Below, piece after piece: positions 1 through 6,685 of a stretch of 11,484 nt of DNA. Position 1 is the stretch's first letter; each line of letters begins with the position of its first letter. Made by a program: the position numbers and the translations under genes. Below the pieces are notes generated by a model, which had not been told where the DNA came from, searched no databases, and saw only the letters and a program-made list of their open reading frames with translations. Origin of the DNA: Candidatus Peribacteria bacterium (GTDB lineage Bacteria > Patescibacteriota > Gracilibacteria > UBA1369 > GCA-2718715); NCBI GenBank assembly GCA_943349385.1, contig CALQZM010000023.1, positions 1 through 11,484 on the forward strand, given 5' to 3'.

Positions 1-4
1 AGCC

Positions 5-2560
5 ATGGAATATGCAGCTGGAGTTCGAGATTTTGGTAAACTCGTTGTTGATAGTGCTACTGCAATTGGAGATGTTATAGTAGCAGGAAGTGTTGAAATA
101 GTAGGACTTAATGAGCAAGAACTAATTCAATCTTCTAATTCAAGAGGTCTTATTAATGTAAGATACTATTTGAATGACAGAGATAATACAGCTGAAATGG
201 ATGCTGATGAATTAGAAAGTTTTAAAGAATCATTAAATGCAATGATCGAGGTATTAGAAACTGGTGGAGTATTTAGTGCTGAAATGCTAGCTGAACTTAT
301 TCAAAAAGGACAAGCAATTGGAGTTGCAATCATGAATGATGGAAATGGTTATTACACTTGGGCAGCTCGAAATAGTATGAACGAATATACAGTACCTGAA
401 ACTTTATGTATTGATCCTGCCTTAACAGTTGAAGAACAAAAAGAAAAAGCTCTTAGATTTTCGATCTCGCAAAATTGGGTTGGTGGCGTTGGTGAATCTT
501 TAGTTAATCAAGTTAGAACTACTATCGAAGGCTTACGAGATAGTGAAGGCAATCCTATTGAAAGTATAGAAGATGCCGCTGATTGGTTAAAAGGACAAAT
601 AAGTTTAGGTAAATTAGGCTGGGTAGTTGCTCATGACTTTTATTTAGAAGGTATGTTACTTGGCCCAATTGAAGTTTGGGGTGGTGCGCTTGAAATTCTA
701 GGTGCAACAATGACCGAAGGTAGCGTTGGTGCCGAAGTAAATGAATTCGCCTTAGATTATGCAGACGGGATTATTCCAATAGTCGTAATTGGTACAATTG
801 GTGGTTCTAGTTTGGATATGATTAAAGGTCGAGGTCCAAGGATAATTGCAAATGTATTAAATTCTGCAACTATGCCGCTTAGATATGCTGTAAAAGTACC
901 AGTCGCTTCACTCCAATTTATGTTTAAACAAAAATATAGAGCTAGAGTGTTAGATAACCTTTTAAACGAAGGATATACTGGTAGGTTTTTCACTAGATTT
1001 AACATGAACTTGTCACAAGAAACGCTAAGACTTTCTAAACTATATGAATTAGATAGATTCTTAAAAAATTCAGAAGGGACGTTAAGATATATAGGAGTAA
1101 GTTTACCTAGAGTAAATTCAAATGAATTTATAACTGAAGTTACGAGAAGACTTGATGAATTAAGAAATCTAGGAATTGACCTTGGAAATCATCCGGCCAG
1201 TCTAACTGAATTTAGAAGTTTACAAACTGCACTGGGTTCAGAATTAAATGCTAGATCTATAAACTTTGGTGTTATGGATGGTGCTAGGAATTTAAGTAGA
1301 AGAGCAGGTACGGCCATTGGCGATGCTTCAAGAAATCTTTCAAGTAGATTAGGTGGGTTACCGCCATTACCAAGACCAACTATTACTCGTGGTGGTAGAG
1401 CAGGAATTGTAGCTGGTTTAGCGGCTACTGTTGGTGGAATTGCCTATGGTGTATCTGGAAGACCAGAGGTTGAAGACCAAGTAACTTTAGATACTGTTGC
1501 GAGAGTACAATCAGCTAATCCAGAAAATGGAGCTTTAGATTCAGTTCGAGATTCTTTTGAAGCTGCAGAAACGGTTGATACAGGATTAGAATTTCTTGAT
1601 GAATTATATATGATGAACAATGCTTATCGTGAAGTACGAGACTTTTTGAATCCTACTAACTTAGAAAATACCGATGAAGATTCTGCTTTTATAAGAATTC
1701 AGGATTTAGGTGAAAACTTGCATGTACAACAAGTAGAAAGGTTTAACAATTTTGTAAGAGCAAATAAGCCTGCTTTAGTATCAATTTTACAATCTAATCC
1801 CGAGGTAGCTCCATTAATTTTAGCAGAAGGCGCTTATCAAATTAGCCTTGATGCAGATAATCCAGCTGAACTAAAAATTGAATATTCTGACGCAAACGCC
1901 TACTGCCAAATGCTTTGGGAAAACTACGACATGATTCGAACAGTCGAAGCAGCAAGTGCGGCATTAGGCGAAGAAGGTTTAATTACTAGAATGCGACAAC
2001 AACAAGAATCAACTGGCTCGCAAATTGAAGCTGTAATGCAAAATCAGGCGCTTACTGATGAACAAAAGAATGAGCAAATAATCCAAATTCTTGAATCTTA
2101 CCAAGTAGTTTCTAATGAAATTTCGAATAGTATCAATGGTTACTCACGGACTATCTCGGCAGGTGGATTAGCACTAGATATTTTACCAGGTACAGGTTCA
2201 TTCAGGGATTTAGATCGAGTTGAAAGAGAATTTAGTAGAGGTAACTTATGGAATGGAGCAATTAATAGTTTATCTTTCGCAGCAACAACTATTGGAGACG
2301 TGTTGTCGCTTGGTACAGTTGGTACAGCCTTAAGAGGAACTAGACTAGCTGCTAAGTTTGCTGACATAGCTCGTGTTTACGCTAATTTAAATCGAGGATT
2401 CGAAGCTGCACTTGCTGCATGTAGAGCTGGACGTGGACTTACCAGAGTTATGGACGCTGCTATTGCTGCAAAAAACACCGCCTTACTATTTGCAGTAGGG
2501 CTAGATGTGGGTCGAACATTATTGATTCCACCAACTTTAAACGAGAATTTAACTATATAA
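5..2560 (+). CDS. Large unrecognised protein with hydrophobic Gly/Ala-rich segments, probably 5'-partial
   Basis: I do not recognise this protein. The frame is open from the window's first bases (the codon at 2-4 is GCC, no stop), so the ATG at 5 may be internal and the true start may lie upstream. Of the 851 visible residues most look helical and many are acidic or polar. Hydrophobic Gly/Ala-rich stretches lie near residues 257-269, 466-483 (the best single membrane-helix candidate) and 755-779, with a Pro/Arg-rich linker around 451-465. Residues 719-790 read as a LALDILPGTGSFRDL-type motif, then two Gly-rich hydrophobic helices. That resembles the pre-toxin linker helices found before toxin domains in polymorphic toxins, but this is only a pattern impression, and about 60 residues follow with no nuclease or other toxin motif that I can see. 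No catalytic motif or signal peptide is visible. It ends one base before the next gene, so the two are probably co-translated. Confidence 0.8.
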   Translation: MEYAAGVRDFGKLVVDSATAIGDVIVAGSVEIVGLNEQELIQSSNSRGLINVRYYLNDRDNTAEMDADELESFKESLNAMIEVLETGGVFSAEMLAELIQKGQAIGVAIMNDGNGYYTWAARNSMNEYTVPETLCIDPALTVEEQKEKALRFSISQNWVGGVGESLVNQVRTTIEGLRDSEGNPIESIEDAADWLKGQISLGKLGWVVAHDFYLEGMLLGPIEVWGGALEILGATMTEGSVGAEVNEFALDYADGIIPIVVIGTIGGSSLDMIKGRGPRIIANVLNSATMPLRYAVKVPVASLQFMFKQKYRARVLDNLLNEGYTGRFFTRFNMNLSQETLRLSKLYELDRFLKNSEGTLRYIGVSLPRVNSNEFITEVTRRLDELRNLGIDLGNHPASLTEFRSLQTALGSELNARSINFGVMDGARNLSRRAGTAIGDASRNLSSRLGGLPPLPRPTITRGGRAGIVAGLAATVGGIAYGVSGRPEVEDQVTLDTVARVQSANPENGALDSVRDSFEAAETVDTGLEFLDELYMMNNAYREVRDFLNPTNLENTDEDSAFIRIQDLGENLHVQQVERFNNFVRANKPALVSILQSNPEVAPLILAEGAYQISLDADNPAELKIEYSDANAYCQMLWENYDMIRTVEAASAALGEEGLITRMRQQQESTGSQIEAVMQNQALTDEQKNEQIIQILESYQVVSNEISNSINGYSRTISAGGLALDILPGTGSFRDLDRVEREFSRGNLWNGAINSLSFAATTIGDVLSLGTVGTALRGTRLAAKFADIARVYANLNRGFEAALAACRAGRGLTRVMDAAIAAKNTALLFAVGLDVGRTLLIPPTLNENLTI

Positions 2561-2561
2561 T

Positions 2562-2801
2562 ATGAGCTTACCAACTGAAAGAGAAATGGCCGATGTAATT
2601 TTAAGGGCAACCTTGACTACTGAGCAAAAAGAAAAAATCCTGAGATCTTTAAGATATATGAATCGGGTAAAACTACTTGAATTGTACCAAAAGTTACAAG
2701 AGTTAACTAACTTAGAGCAAGAAGTTATTGCTAAGGTTGAACAATGTGATCTTAAATATAGAATCCAGCTTGAACAAGAAATCGAAAAAAGTAAGGCTTA
2801 A
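2562..2801 (+). CDS. Small coiled-coil protein coupled to the large upstream gene
   Basis: This 79-residue protein is not recognised. It is strongly charged and helical: roughly residues 20-77 carry regular Leu/Ile spacing among Glu, Gln and Lys, typical of a short coiled coil. It has no membrane segment and no signal peptide, and a single Cys. The ATG starts one base after the TAA of the preceding gene, with no Shine-Dalgarno sequence in the upstream stretch, so translation is probably coupled to the upstream gene. That arrangement suggests a small partner, chaperone or regulator of the large protein, which is inference from position only. The frame ends 49 bases before lgt. The coupling and the codon use, similar to neighbours, support a real gene despite its size. 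Confidence 0.72.
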   Translation: MSLPTEREMADVILRATLTTEQKEKILRSLRYMNRVKLLELYQKLQELTNLEQEVIAKVEQCDLKYRIQLEQEIEKSKA

Positions 2802-2850
2802 ATAGTTTAAATTTATCTGCTAAGATTCAGTCATATATATAAAAATTTGT

Positions 2851-3675
2851 ATGATTGATTTTTGGCAAAACTTAGCATTAAATTTGGATCCAGTAGCATT
2901 TAGCATTGGGTCTGTGGATATCCGCTATTATAGCTTGGCTTATCTTTTGTCATTTGCAGTGGCTTATTTATTAATTCTGTATCGTTTAAAGTTTGAGGGA
3001 TTCGCAAAAAAGTTTTCGCGTGATGATATCGATACATTAGTATTAATTTCTTTTTTGGGAGTGGTTCTAGGTGGCCGTTTAGGATATGTACTTTTTTATG
3101 ATTTTAGTTACTATTTAGCCAATCCACTGCAAGTTGTTTATCCGTTTGATTCCGAAGGTAATTTTACTGGGTTAGCTGGAATGTCGTTTCACGGTGGATT
3201 AATTGCAGTAATACTAGGAGCGCTTGCGTTTATAAGGCATAAAAAATGGAAGCCGATCGAAGTTGCAAGTTTAATAGTCCCCTGTATCCCTTTAGGCTAT
3301 ATGTTTGGCCGGATTGGAAATTTTTTAAATAATGAATTATGGGGTGCGCCGACAGAGTTTGCTTTGGGCATGTATGTGGCAGTTGGCAACGTGATAGTTA
3401 AGTTACATCCTAGTCAGTTGTACGAAGCTTTTTTTGAAGGTTTACTATTATTTTTACTACTCTGGATTTTTAGATATTCTAGGTTTGTACAAAAGTATGC
3501 CTTATCTTGTTTCTTATTTGGATACGGATTTGTTAGATTTTTTATAGAATATATAAGAGTACCCGATGCCCACTTAGGTTATTTTTGGGGAGTTTTAAGT
3601 ATGGGTCAAATTCTATGCTTAGCAATGATGGTTGCTGCATTTATTATTCCAAAATTTAAGGCCTTTAAAGACTAA
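2851..3675 (+). CDS. lgt: Prolipoprotein diacylglyceryl transferase Lgt
   Basis: Lgt transfers a diacylglyceryl group from phosphatidylglycerol to the lipobox Cys of prolipoproteins in the cytoplasmic membrane, the first step of bacterial lipoprotein maturation. At 274 residues it has the usual family length, with several hydrophobic membrane spans (around residues 27-44, 62-83, 113-128, 140-152, 196-207, 217-232 and 250-266). Family landmarks are present: GGRLGY at 74-79, HGG at 114-116 (the conserved His), the Lgt signature GRIGNFLNNELWG at 153-165 with Arg154 and Asn157, HPSQLYE at 186-192, and a late RFFIEYIR stretch at 229-236 where the conserved C-terminal Arg is expected. The start is the first ATG; no Shine-Dalgarno sequence precedes it. 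The 49-base gap after the coiled-coil gene could hold a promoter or allow readthrough. Its presence implies the cell makes lipoproteins; no lspA or lipobox protein is visible here. Confidence 0.97.
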   Translation: MIDFWQNLALNLDPVAFSIGSVDIRYYSLAYLLSFAVAYLLILYRLKFEGFAKKFSRDDIDTLVLISFLGVVLGGRLGYVLFYDFSYYLANPLQVVYPFDSEGNFTGLAGMSFHGGLIAVILGALAFIRHKKWKPIEVASLIVPCIPLGYMFGRIGNFLNNELWGAPTEFALGMYVAVGNVIVKLHPSQLYEAFFEGLLLFLLLWIFRYSRFVQKYALSCFLFGYGFVRFFIEYIRVPDAHLGYFWGVLSMGQILCLAMMVAAFIIPKFKAFKD

Positions 3676-3676
3676 G

Positions 3677-3757
3677 TTTATACAAAGCTCCTGCATAAAG
3701 TTGGACAACAAGTTTTAATATGCAAAGTAAAAAATCCCTTTTTCATTTTTGTATAAA
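3677..3757. repeat. Nested inverted repeat between lgt and tRNA-Lys
   Basis: Outer arms TTTATACAAA (3677-3686) and TTTGTATAAA (3748-3757) are perfect 10-base complements. Inner arms TGCATA (3692-3697) and TATGCA (3719-3724) are perfect 6-base complements. The structure fills the space between two convergent genes, so a termination or RNA 3'-end function is plausible. It is A/T-rich, and the only U-rich tract (TTTTTCATTTTT, 3739-3750) lies before or within the outer right arm, so it is not a textbook intrinsic terminator. Confidence 0.4.
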
Positions 3758-3761
3758 AAGT

Positions 3762-3836
3762 TGGTGGGCCTGGTGAGATTTGAACTCACGACCAAACGCT
3801 TAAGAGGCGTCTGCTCTACCACTGAGCTACAAGCCC
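3762..3836 (-). tRNA. tRNA-Lys, anticodon CTT, with encoded CCA
   Basis: The minus strand folds into a complete cloverleaf. The acceptor arm GGGCTTG pairs with CAGGCCC (one G-U pair). The D arm is GCTC/GAGC with a 7-base loop, the anticodon arm GACGC/GCGTT has loop CTCTTAA, the variable region is TGGTC, and the T arm GTGAG/CTCAC has loop TTCAAAT. The anticodon CTT (3802-3804) reads the Lys codon AAG. Position 73 is A and the following CCA (3762-3764) is encoded in the genome, so maturation needs no CCA addition. The mature body is 72 bases plus CCA. A T-rich run (ACTTTTT) follows directly on the minus strand. It converges with lgt and diverges from radA. Confidence 0.97.
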
Positions 3837-3855
3837 GAAATTTGTAAGCTACAAA

Positions 3856-3884
3856 AATATAGCTAAGAAGCATAAATATAGCAA
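3856..3884 (-). promoter_or_regulatory. Candidate sigma70-type promoter of tRNA-Lys
   Basis: On the minus strand TTGCTA (3879-3884) is followed after 17 bases by TATATT (3856-3861). These match the -35 consensus at 4 of 6 and the -10 consensus at 5 of 6 positions. Transcription would begin roughly 10-13 bases before the tRNA 5' end. The nine bases GTAGCTTAC begin three bases after the -10 element, as they do at the tatD promoter candidate. Confidence 0.5.
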
Positions 3885-3934
3885 TAAATTTTAGAAATAT
3901 TTTAAGTAAATTTTAAGTATATTTTGGAATTACA

Positions 3935-3943
3935 TGCTAATAT
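3935..3943 (+). promoter_or_regulatory. Candidate extended -10 element for radA
   Basis: TGCTAATAT fits an extended -10 (TG-N-TAATAT); no convincing -35 is visible, as is common with extended -10 promoters. Initiation would fall near 3950, leaving a leader of about 17 bases to the ATG at 3967. The alternative upstream ATG at 3934 would overlap this element and lie outside the transcript, which supports the downstream start. Confidence 0.35.
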
Positions 3944-3966
3944 ATAAAAAAATAATTTTGAATATA

Positions 3967-5244
3967 ATGGCTAGGCTTAAAACGGTTTATGTTTGTAGTA
4001 ATTGTGGATTTAGTTTCCCCCGGTGGAGTGGACAATGTGGTAACTGTTCCGAATGGAATACTTTAACTGAAGATGTTATTGATCCTAAGGCTGAATCTCA
4101 GCTTAAATCTGCATCAATTTCACCAATTATTCCTTTAAAAATTACAGATGTAAAATCTTTAGATATAAATAGAATTGACTGTAAGATTGCTGAATTTAAT
4201 CGAGTATTAGGCGGCGGGATTGTCCCTGGAAGTGTGGTTCTAATTGGTGGTGAACCTGGGATTGGAAAATCTACCTTAAGTTTGCAGTTTTTAGCTAAAC
4301 TTTCACAGCTGGAATCAATTGTATATTTAGCCGGCGAAGAATCTGTTTTACAGATTTCGCTACGAGCAAAACGACTAGAGTTAAATTTAGATAATGTAAC
4401 TTTTTTAGAAACTAATTTATTCGAGCATTTTTTGAGCTATGCTGATAGTAATAAAATTAATTTACTAGTTGTTGATTCAATTCAGGTAATTAAAAGTGTT
4501 GAACAGTCTGGAATTACAGGCGGAATAACCCAGATTAGATACATAACAGAAAAAATAGTTGAGTTTGCAAAGTCTAAAAACATTCCAGTTTTTTTAATAG
4601 GCCACGTAACTAAAGATGGTGAACTTGCAGGTCCTAAAGTTTTAGAACATTTAGTTGATACTGTAATTTATATTGAAGGTGATAAAATTAATTCTTACAG
4701 ATTTGTAAAAGCAATTAAGAATAGGTTTGGGGCGACTGACGAAGTTGGAATTTTTAAGATGGAGCAAAAAGGATTAATCGAGGTTAGCGATCCGACTTTG
4801 GAATTTATTGAAACACGCGAAAAGAGCATTATTGGAGCGTCTTTGAGCTGTATTATTGAAGGGAATCGCCCCATTATGGTTGAGGTGCAGGCTTTGGTTT
4901 CTAAAAGCAATTTTGGATATCCTAAGCGTTCAGCAACAGGATTTGATGGTAATAGGTTATCTATGTTGATTGCAGTTTTAGAAAGACATTTCGGCTTAGA
5001 TTTAAGTACCTTTGATGTTTATATAAATATTTCTGGTGGATTCAAAATTAAAGATACGGCTTCGGATTTAGCAATTATGCAGGCGATAGTTAGTTCGTAT
5101 CGAAAAATTGGTACAAAATTAGATACTGTTTATCTGGGTGAAGCGAGTTTAACTGGTGAAATTAAAAAAGTCCCTTATCAAGATTTGAGAGAATCAGAGA
5201 TAAAGAGACTTGGTTTTAAAATTATGTGTAGTTTGAAAGTATAA
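3967..5244 (+). CDS. radA: DNA repair/recombination ATPase RadA (Sms), shortened C-terminus
   Basis: RadA is a RecA-like, DnaB-type hexameric ATPase that helps branch migration and processing of recombination intermediates. I chose the ATG at 3967, not 3934, because the family begins with a short MAxxKTxYVC stretch directly before the zinc finger; this gives 425 residues. Visible landmarks are the C4 zinc finger (Cys10, Cys13, Cys24, Cys27), Walker A GGEPGIGKST (94-103), the GEESVLQISLRAKRL segment (123-137), Walker B LLVVD (166-170), HVTKDG (213-218), the RadA-specific KNRFG motif (251-255), and a Lon-protease-like C-terminal domain from about 275 on. The family is usually about 450-460 residues. 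Here the protein stops soon after the LTGEIKKVP segment, with a short unrelated-looking tail, so roughly 30 residues of the usual Lon-like end are missing. The other two frames after the stop do not restore it. The stop lies at the edge of a hairpin arm. Confidence 0.96.
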   Translation: MARLKTVYVCSNCGFSFPRWSGQCGNCSEWNTLTEDVIDPKAESQLKSASISPIIPLKITDVKSLDINRIDCKIAEFNRVLGGGIVPGSVVLIGGEPGIGKSTLSLQFLAKLSQLESIVYLAGEESVLQISLRAKRLELNLDNVTFLETNLFEHFLSYADSNKINLLVVDSIQVIKSVEQSGITGGITQIRYITEKIVEFAKSKNIPVFLIGHVTKDGELAGPKVLEHLVDTVIYIEGDKINSYRFVKAIKNRFGATDEVGIFKMEQKGLIEVSDPTLEFIETREKSIIGASLSCIIEGNRPIMVEVQALVSKSNFGYPKRSATGFDGNRLSMLIAVLERHFGLDLSTFDVYINISGGFKIKDTASDLAIMQAIVSSYRKIGTKLDTVYLGEASLTGEIKKVPYQDLRESEIKRLGFKIMCSLKV

Positions 5245-5291
5245 AAGTTGCGCCCTAAGCTAGACTATACTCTTGTAATAATGCAACTTTT
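5243..5291. terminator. Candidate bidirectional terminator between convergent radA and HPPD-like gene
   Basis: Perfect 9-base arms AAAAGTTGC (5243-5251) and GCAACTTTT (5283-5291) enclose a 31-base loop. An A-tract opens the stem and a T-tract closes it on either strand, as in bidirectional terminators between convergent genes. The left arm overlaps the radA stop codon. The long loop and the lack of a T-run beyond the stem weaken the case. Confidence 0.42.
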
Positions 5292-5303
5292 CAGCGCTGA
5301 AAA
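5288..5303. repeat. Perfect 16-base palindrome
   Basis: TTTTCAGCGCTGAAAA is its own reverse complement over all 16 bases. It could form a 6-bp hairpin with a GCGC loop or be a site for a dimeric protein. Its first four bases are the last four of the neighbouring stem (5283-5291), so the two hairpins cannot fully form together. Confidence 0.5.
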
Positions 5304-5344
5304 CTAGAAATTATATTTAAATTATGTATATATCGTAACAAATT

Positions 5345-6577
5345 TTAGGTTACTAAATCATCTTGTCCTGCAGCAGCAGTTAGGGCTGCTACGTTTTCAA
5401 TTGTAAAGAATCCTTCGTAATTATCACATCTTTGAATGTACTCGGTAATTATGCCTGAGAACATTGATGACTTTGAGAAAATTTGTTTTAAGCCTTCACC
5501 GCATGATCCAATTACATCAGCTAAGAATTCTTTTTCGCAAGTTTTTAGTTGGTCAACAATAAAGTCTACATTCTTGTATTCGTTTTCTTCGGCACCAATA
5601 AAGCCGTCTTTAACTGCATAAGCAATATGATGCATTCTTCGTCCAAAGTTTCTAACAAAAGCTTCGGTAGGTGAAGGCATTTTATTTATGTGACTAACAT
5701 AGTAAGGTGTATTGTTAGCTGTGAATACTTTTGCTGGAGAATTTTTTTCAGTAATATCAGGATGAATGCTTCGGGCAATATTAGTAGAGGAGTTCTGGTC
5801 GCCGATGTTGTAGGCTCCCCAGAAGTAGTACGAACTTAAGGTTAAGAATTCTAAAATTGCGTGTTCTCGATCATGCATAAATACTCTTGTAGCTAAGTGA
5901 TCGATTGGATCTACAAATTCATTGATTTCAAGTTTAACCTGAAGTTTTTTCATTTTAGCGAAAAGCTCAAGTTCGTCTTGCTGAAAAGACCATTCTCTTA
6001 CTATGTCGTAGGTTTTTTCGCCGGTTTGTTCTTGAATATAACCAGTGAAATTCCAAGTATAAATTGATTCTTCGGTCCAATGAATATGGTTTTTTGAAGG
6101 ATTTGCCGGTAATTCTTGCGAGAATCGGATTTCCCAGTCAGTCAGTTTTGTAATCACTTCTTTTTGATCTTTCACATTGTAGACTTCACCAATATATCTA
6201 GTGTATGGCTTTTGTCTTCCATTTTTTGATAACTGATTCATAGCCCAAATTATGTCTGGAGTTGGGGTAATTTGTTCCCGGATTAAAAAATCTGGATTCT
6301 CGTTTGAAATTCTAAGAATATGATAACGATAAGTTTGGTCTTCGAAAGATCGAAGATAGTTATAAGGAGTCATTATAAGTAACTCCGAAATGTAGTTTTT
6401 AGCTGCACTTGGATCAACTTCTACTAAAATATGGTGAATACCGCGGTAATTTTGAGACAGGACAGAAGTGTCTCGAGCCTTGTAAATAGCTAACAGATGT
6501 TCTTCGTAAAAATCAGAATTTACTTTGTCTCCTTTTCGCTCAAATGGTTGGTTTGGTAGAATGTTTGAAATACTCAT
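5345..6577 (-). CDS. Vicinal-oxygen-chelate protein, divergent 4-hydroxyphenylpyruvate dioxygenase-like
   Basis: This 410-residue protein resembles HPPD-type iron(II) dioxygenases, which have two VOC modules with the metal in the C-terminal one. The N-terminal module starts near residue 45 (GIHHILVEV, then a helix and strand). The C-terminal module starts with DHLATRV, giving His227. RRMHHIAYAV supplies His317 and ITEYIQR supplies Glu379, matching the His-His-Glu triad and the HPPD pattern E-x-I-Q-R. The KQIFSKS segment keeps a Gln (365) 14 residues before the Glu, as in HPPD's LQIFTK, and GFFTIENVAAL near 389-399 parallels HPPD's GFGxGNFKALFE helix. It is longer than typical bacterial HPPD (about 350-360), with extra sequence around 120-215. 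The known reaction is 4-hydroxyphenylpyruvate to homogentisate; many active-site residues differ, so the substrate here is unknown. No homogentisate pathway gene is nearby. It diverges from the RelA/SpoT-like gene and starts after an A-run without a Shine-Dalgarno sequence. Confidence 0.75.
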   Translation of the reverse strand: MSISNILPNQPFERKGDKVNSDFYEEHLLAIYKARDTSVLSQNYRGIHHILVEVDPSAAKNYISELLIMTPYNYLRSFEDQTYRYHILRISNENPDFLIREQITPTPDIIWAMNQLSKNGRQKPYTRYIGEVYNVKDQKEVITKLTDWEIRFSQELPANPSKNHIHWTEESIYTWNFTGYIQEQTGEKTYDIVREWSFQQDELELFAKMKKLQVKLEINEFVDPIDHLATRVFMHDREHAILEFLTLSSYYFWGAYNIGDQNSSTNIARSIHPDITEKNSPAKVFTANNTPYYVSHINKMPSPTEAFVRNFGRRMHHIAYAVKDGFIGAEENEYKNVDFIVDQLKTCEKEFLADVIGSCGEGLKQIFSKSSMFSGIITEYIQRCDNYEGFFTIENVAALTAAAGQDDLVT

Positions 6578-6599
6578 TTTTTTTTGGTTAATATAATCT

Positions 6600-6628
6600 A
6601 TTTTATACTGGCAGTTTTAAAATGTCGA
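6600..6628 (-). promoter_or_regulatory. Candidate promoter of the HPPD-like gene
   Basis: On the minus strand TCGACA (6623-6628) is followed after 17 bases by TAAAAT (6600-6605), each 5 of 6 matches to the sigma70 consensus. The expected start is near 6593, leaving a leader of about 16 bases to the ATG at 6577. It lies next to, without overlapping, the oppositely directed promoter candidate. Confidence 0.5.
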
Positions 6629-6631
6629 GCA

Positions 6632-6661
6632 TTGACAAACAATGGGTTAAGTATGTAGTAT
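6632..6661 (+). promoter_or_regulatory. Candidate promoter of the RelA/SpoT-like gene
   Basis: A perfect -35 TTGACA (6632-6637) is followed after 18 bases by TAGTAT (6656-6661), which matches 4 of 6 positions of the -10 consensus. Transcription would start near 6668, giving a leader of about 17 bases with no Shine-Dalgarno sequence before the ATG at 6686. Confidence 0.52.
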
Positions 6662-6685
6662 AAGCATGATTTCAATTTTATTTAA

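Noticed and set aside
757..1005. Antisense open frame inside the large first gene; similar ones at 2140-2367, 2377-2610, 4695-4910 and 8074-8295 (minus) and 5436-5621 (plus)
   Set aside because: Each lies fully or mostly opposite a convincing long gene, has no recognisable motif and no own promoter or start context; they are by-products of the coding strand.
3934..3966. Upstream ATG adding 11 residues (MLIYKKIILNI) to RadA
   Set aside because: The family starts with MAxxKT just before the zinc finger, which matches the ATG at 3967, and the upstream ATG overlaps a candidate extended -10 element.
5245..5344. Frameshift as the cause of the short RadA C-terminus
   Set aside because: Both alternative frames meet stops within a few codons and show no Lon-like sequence.
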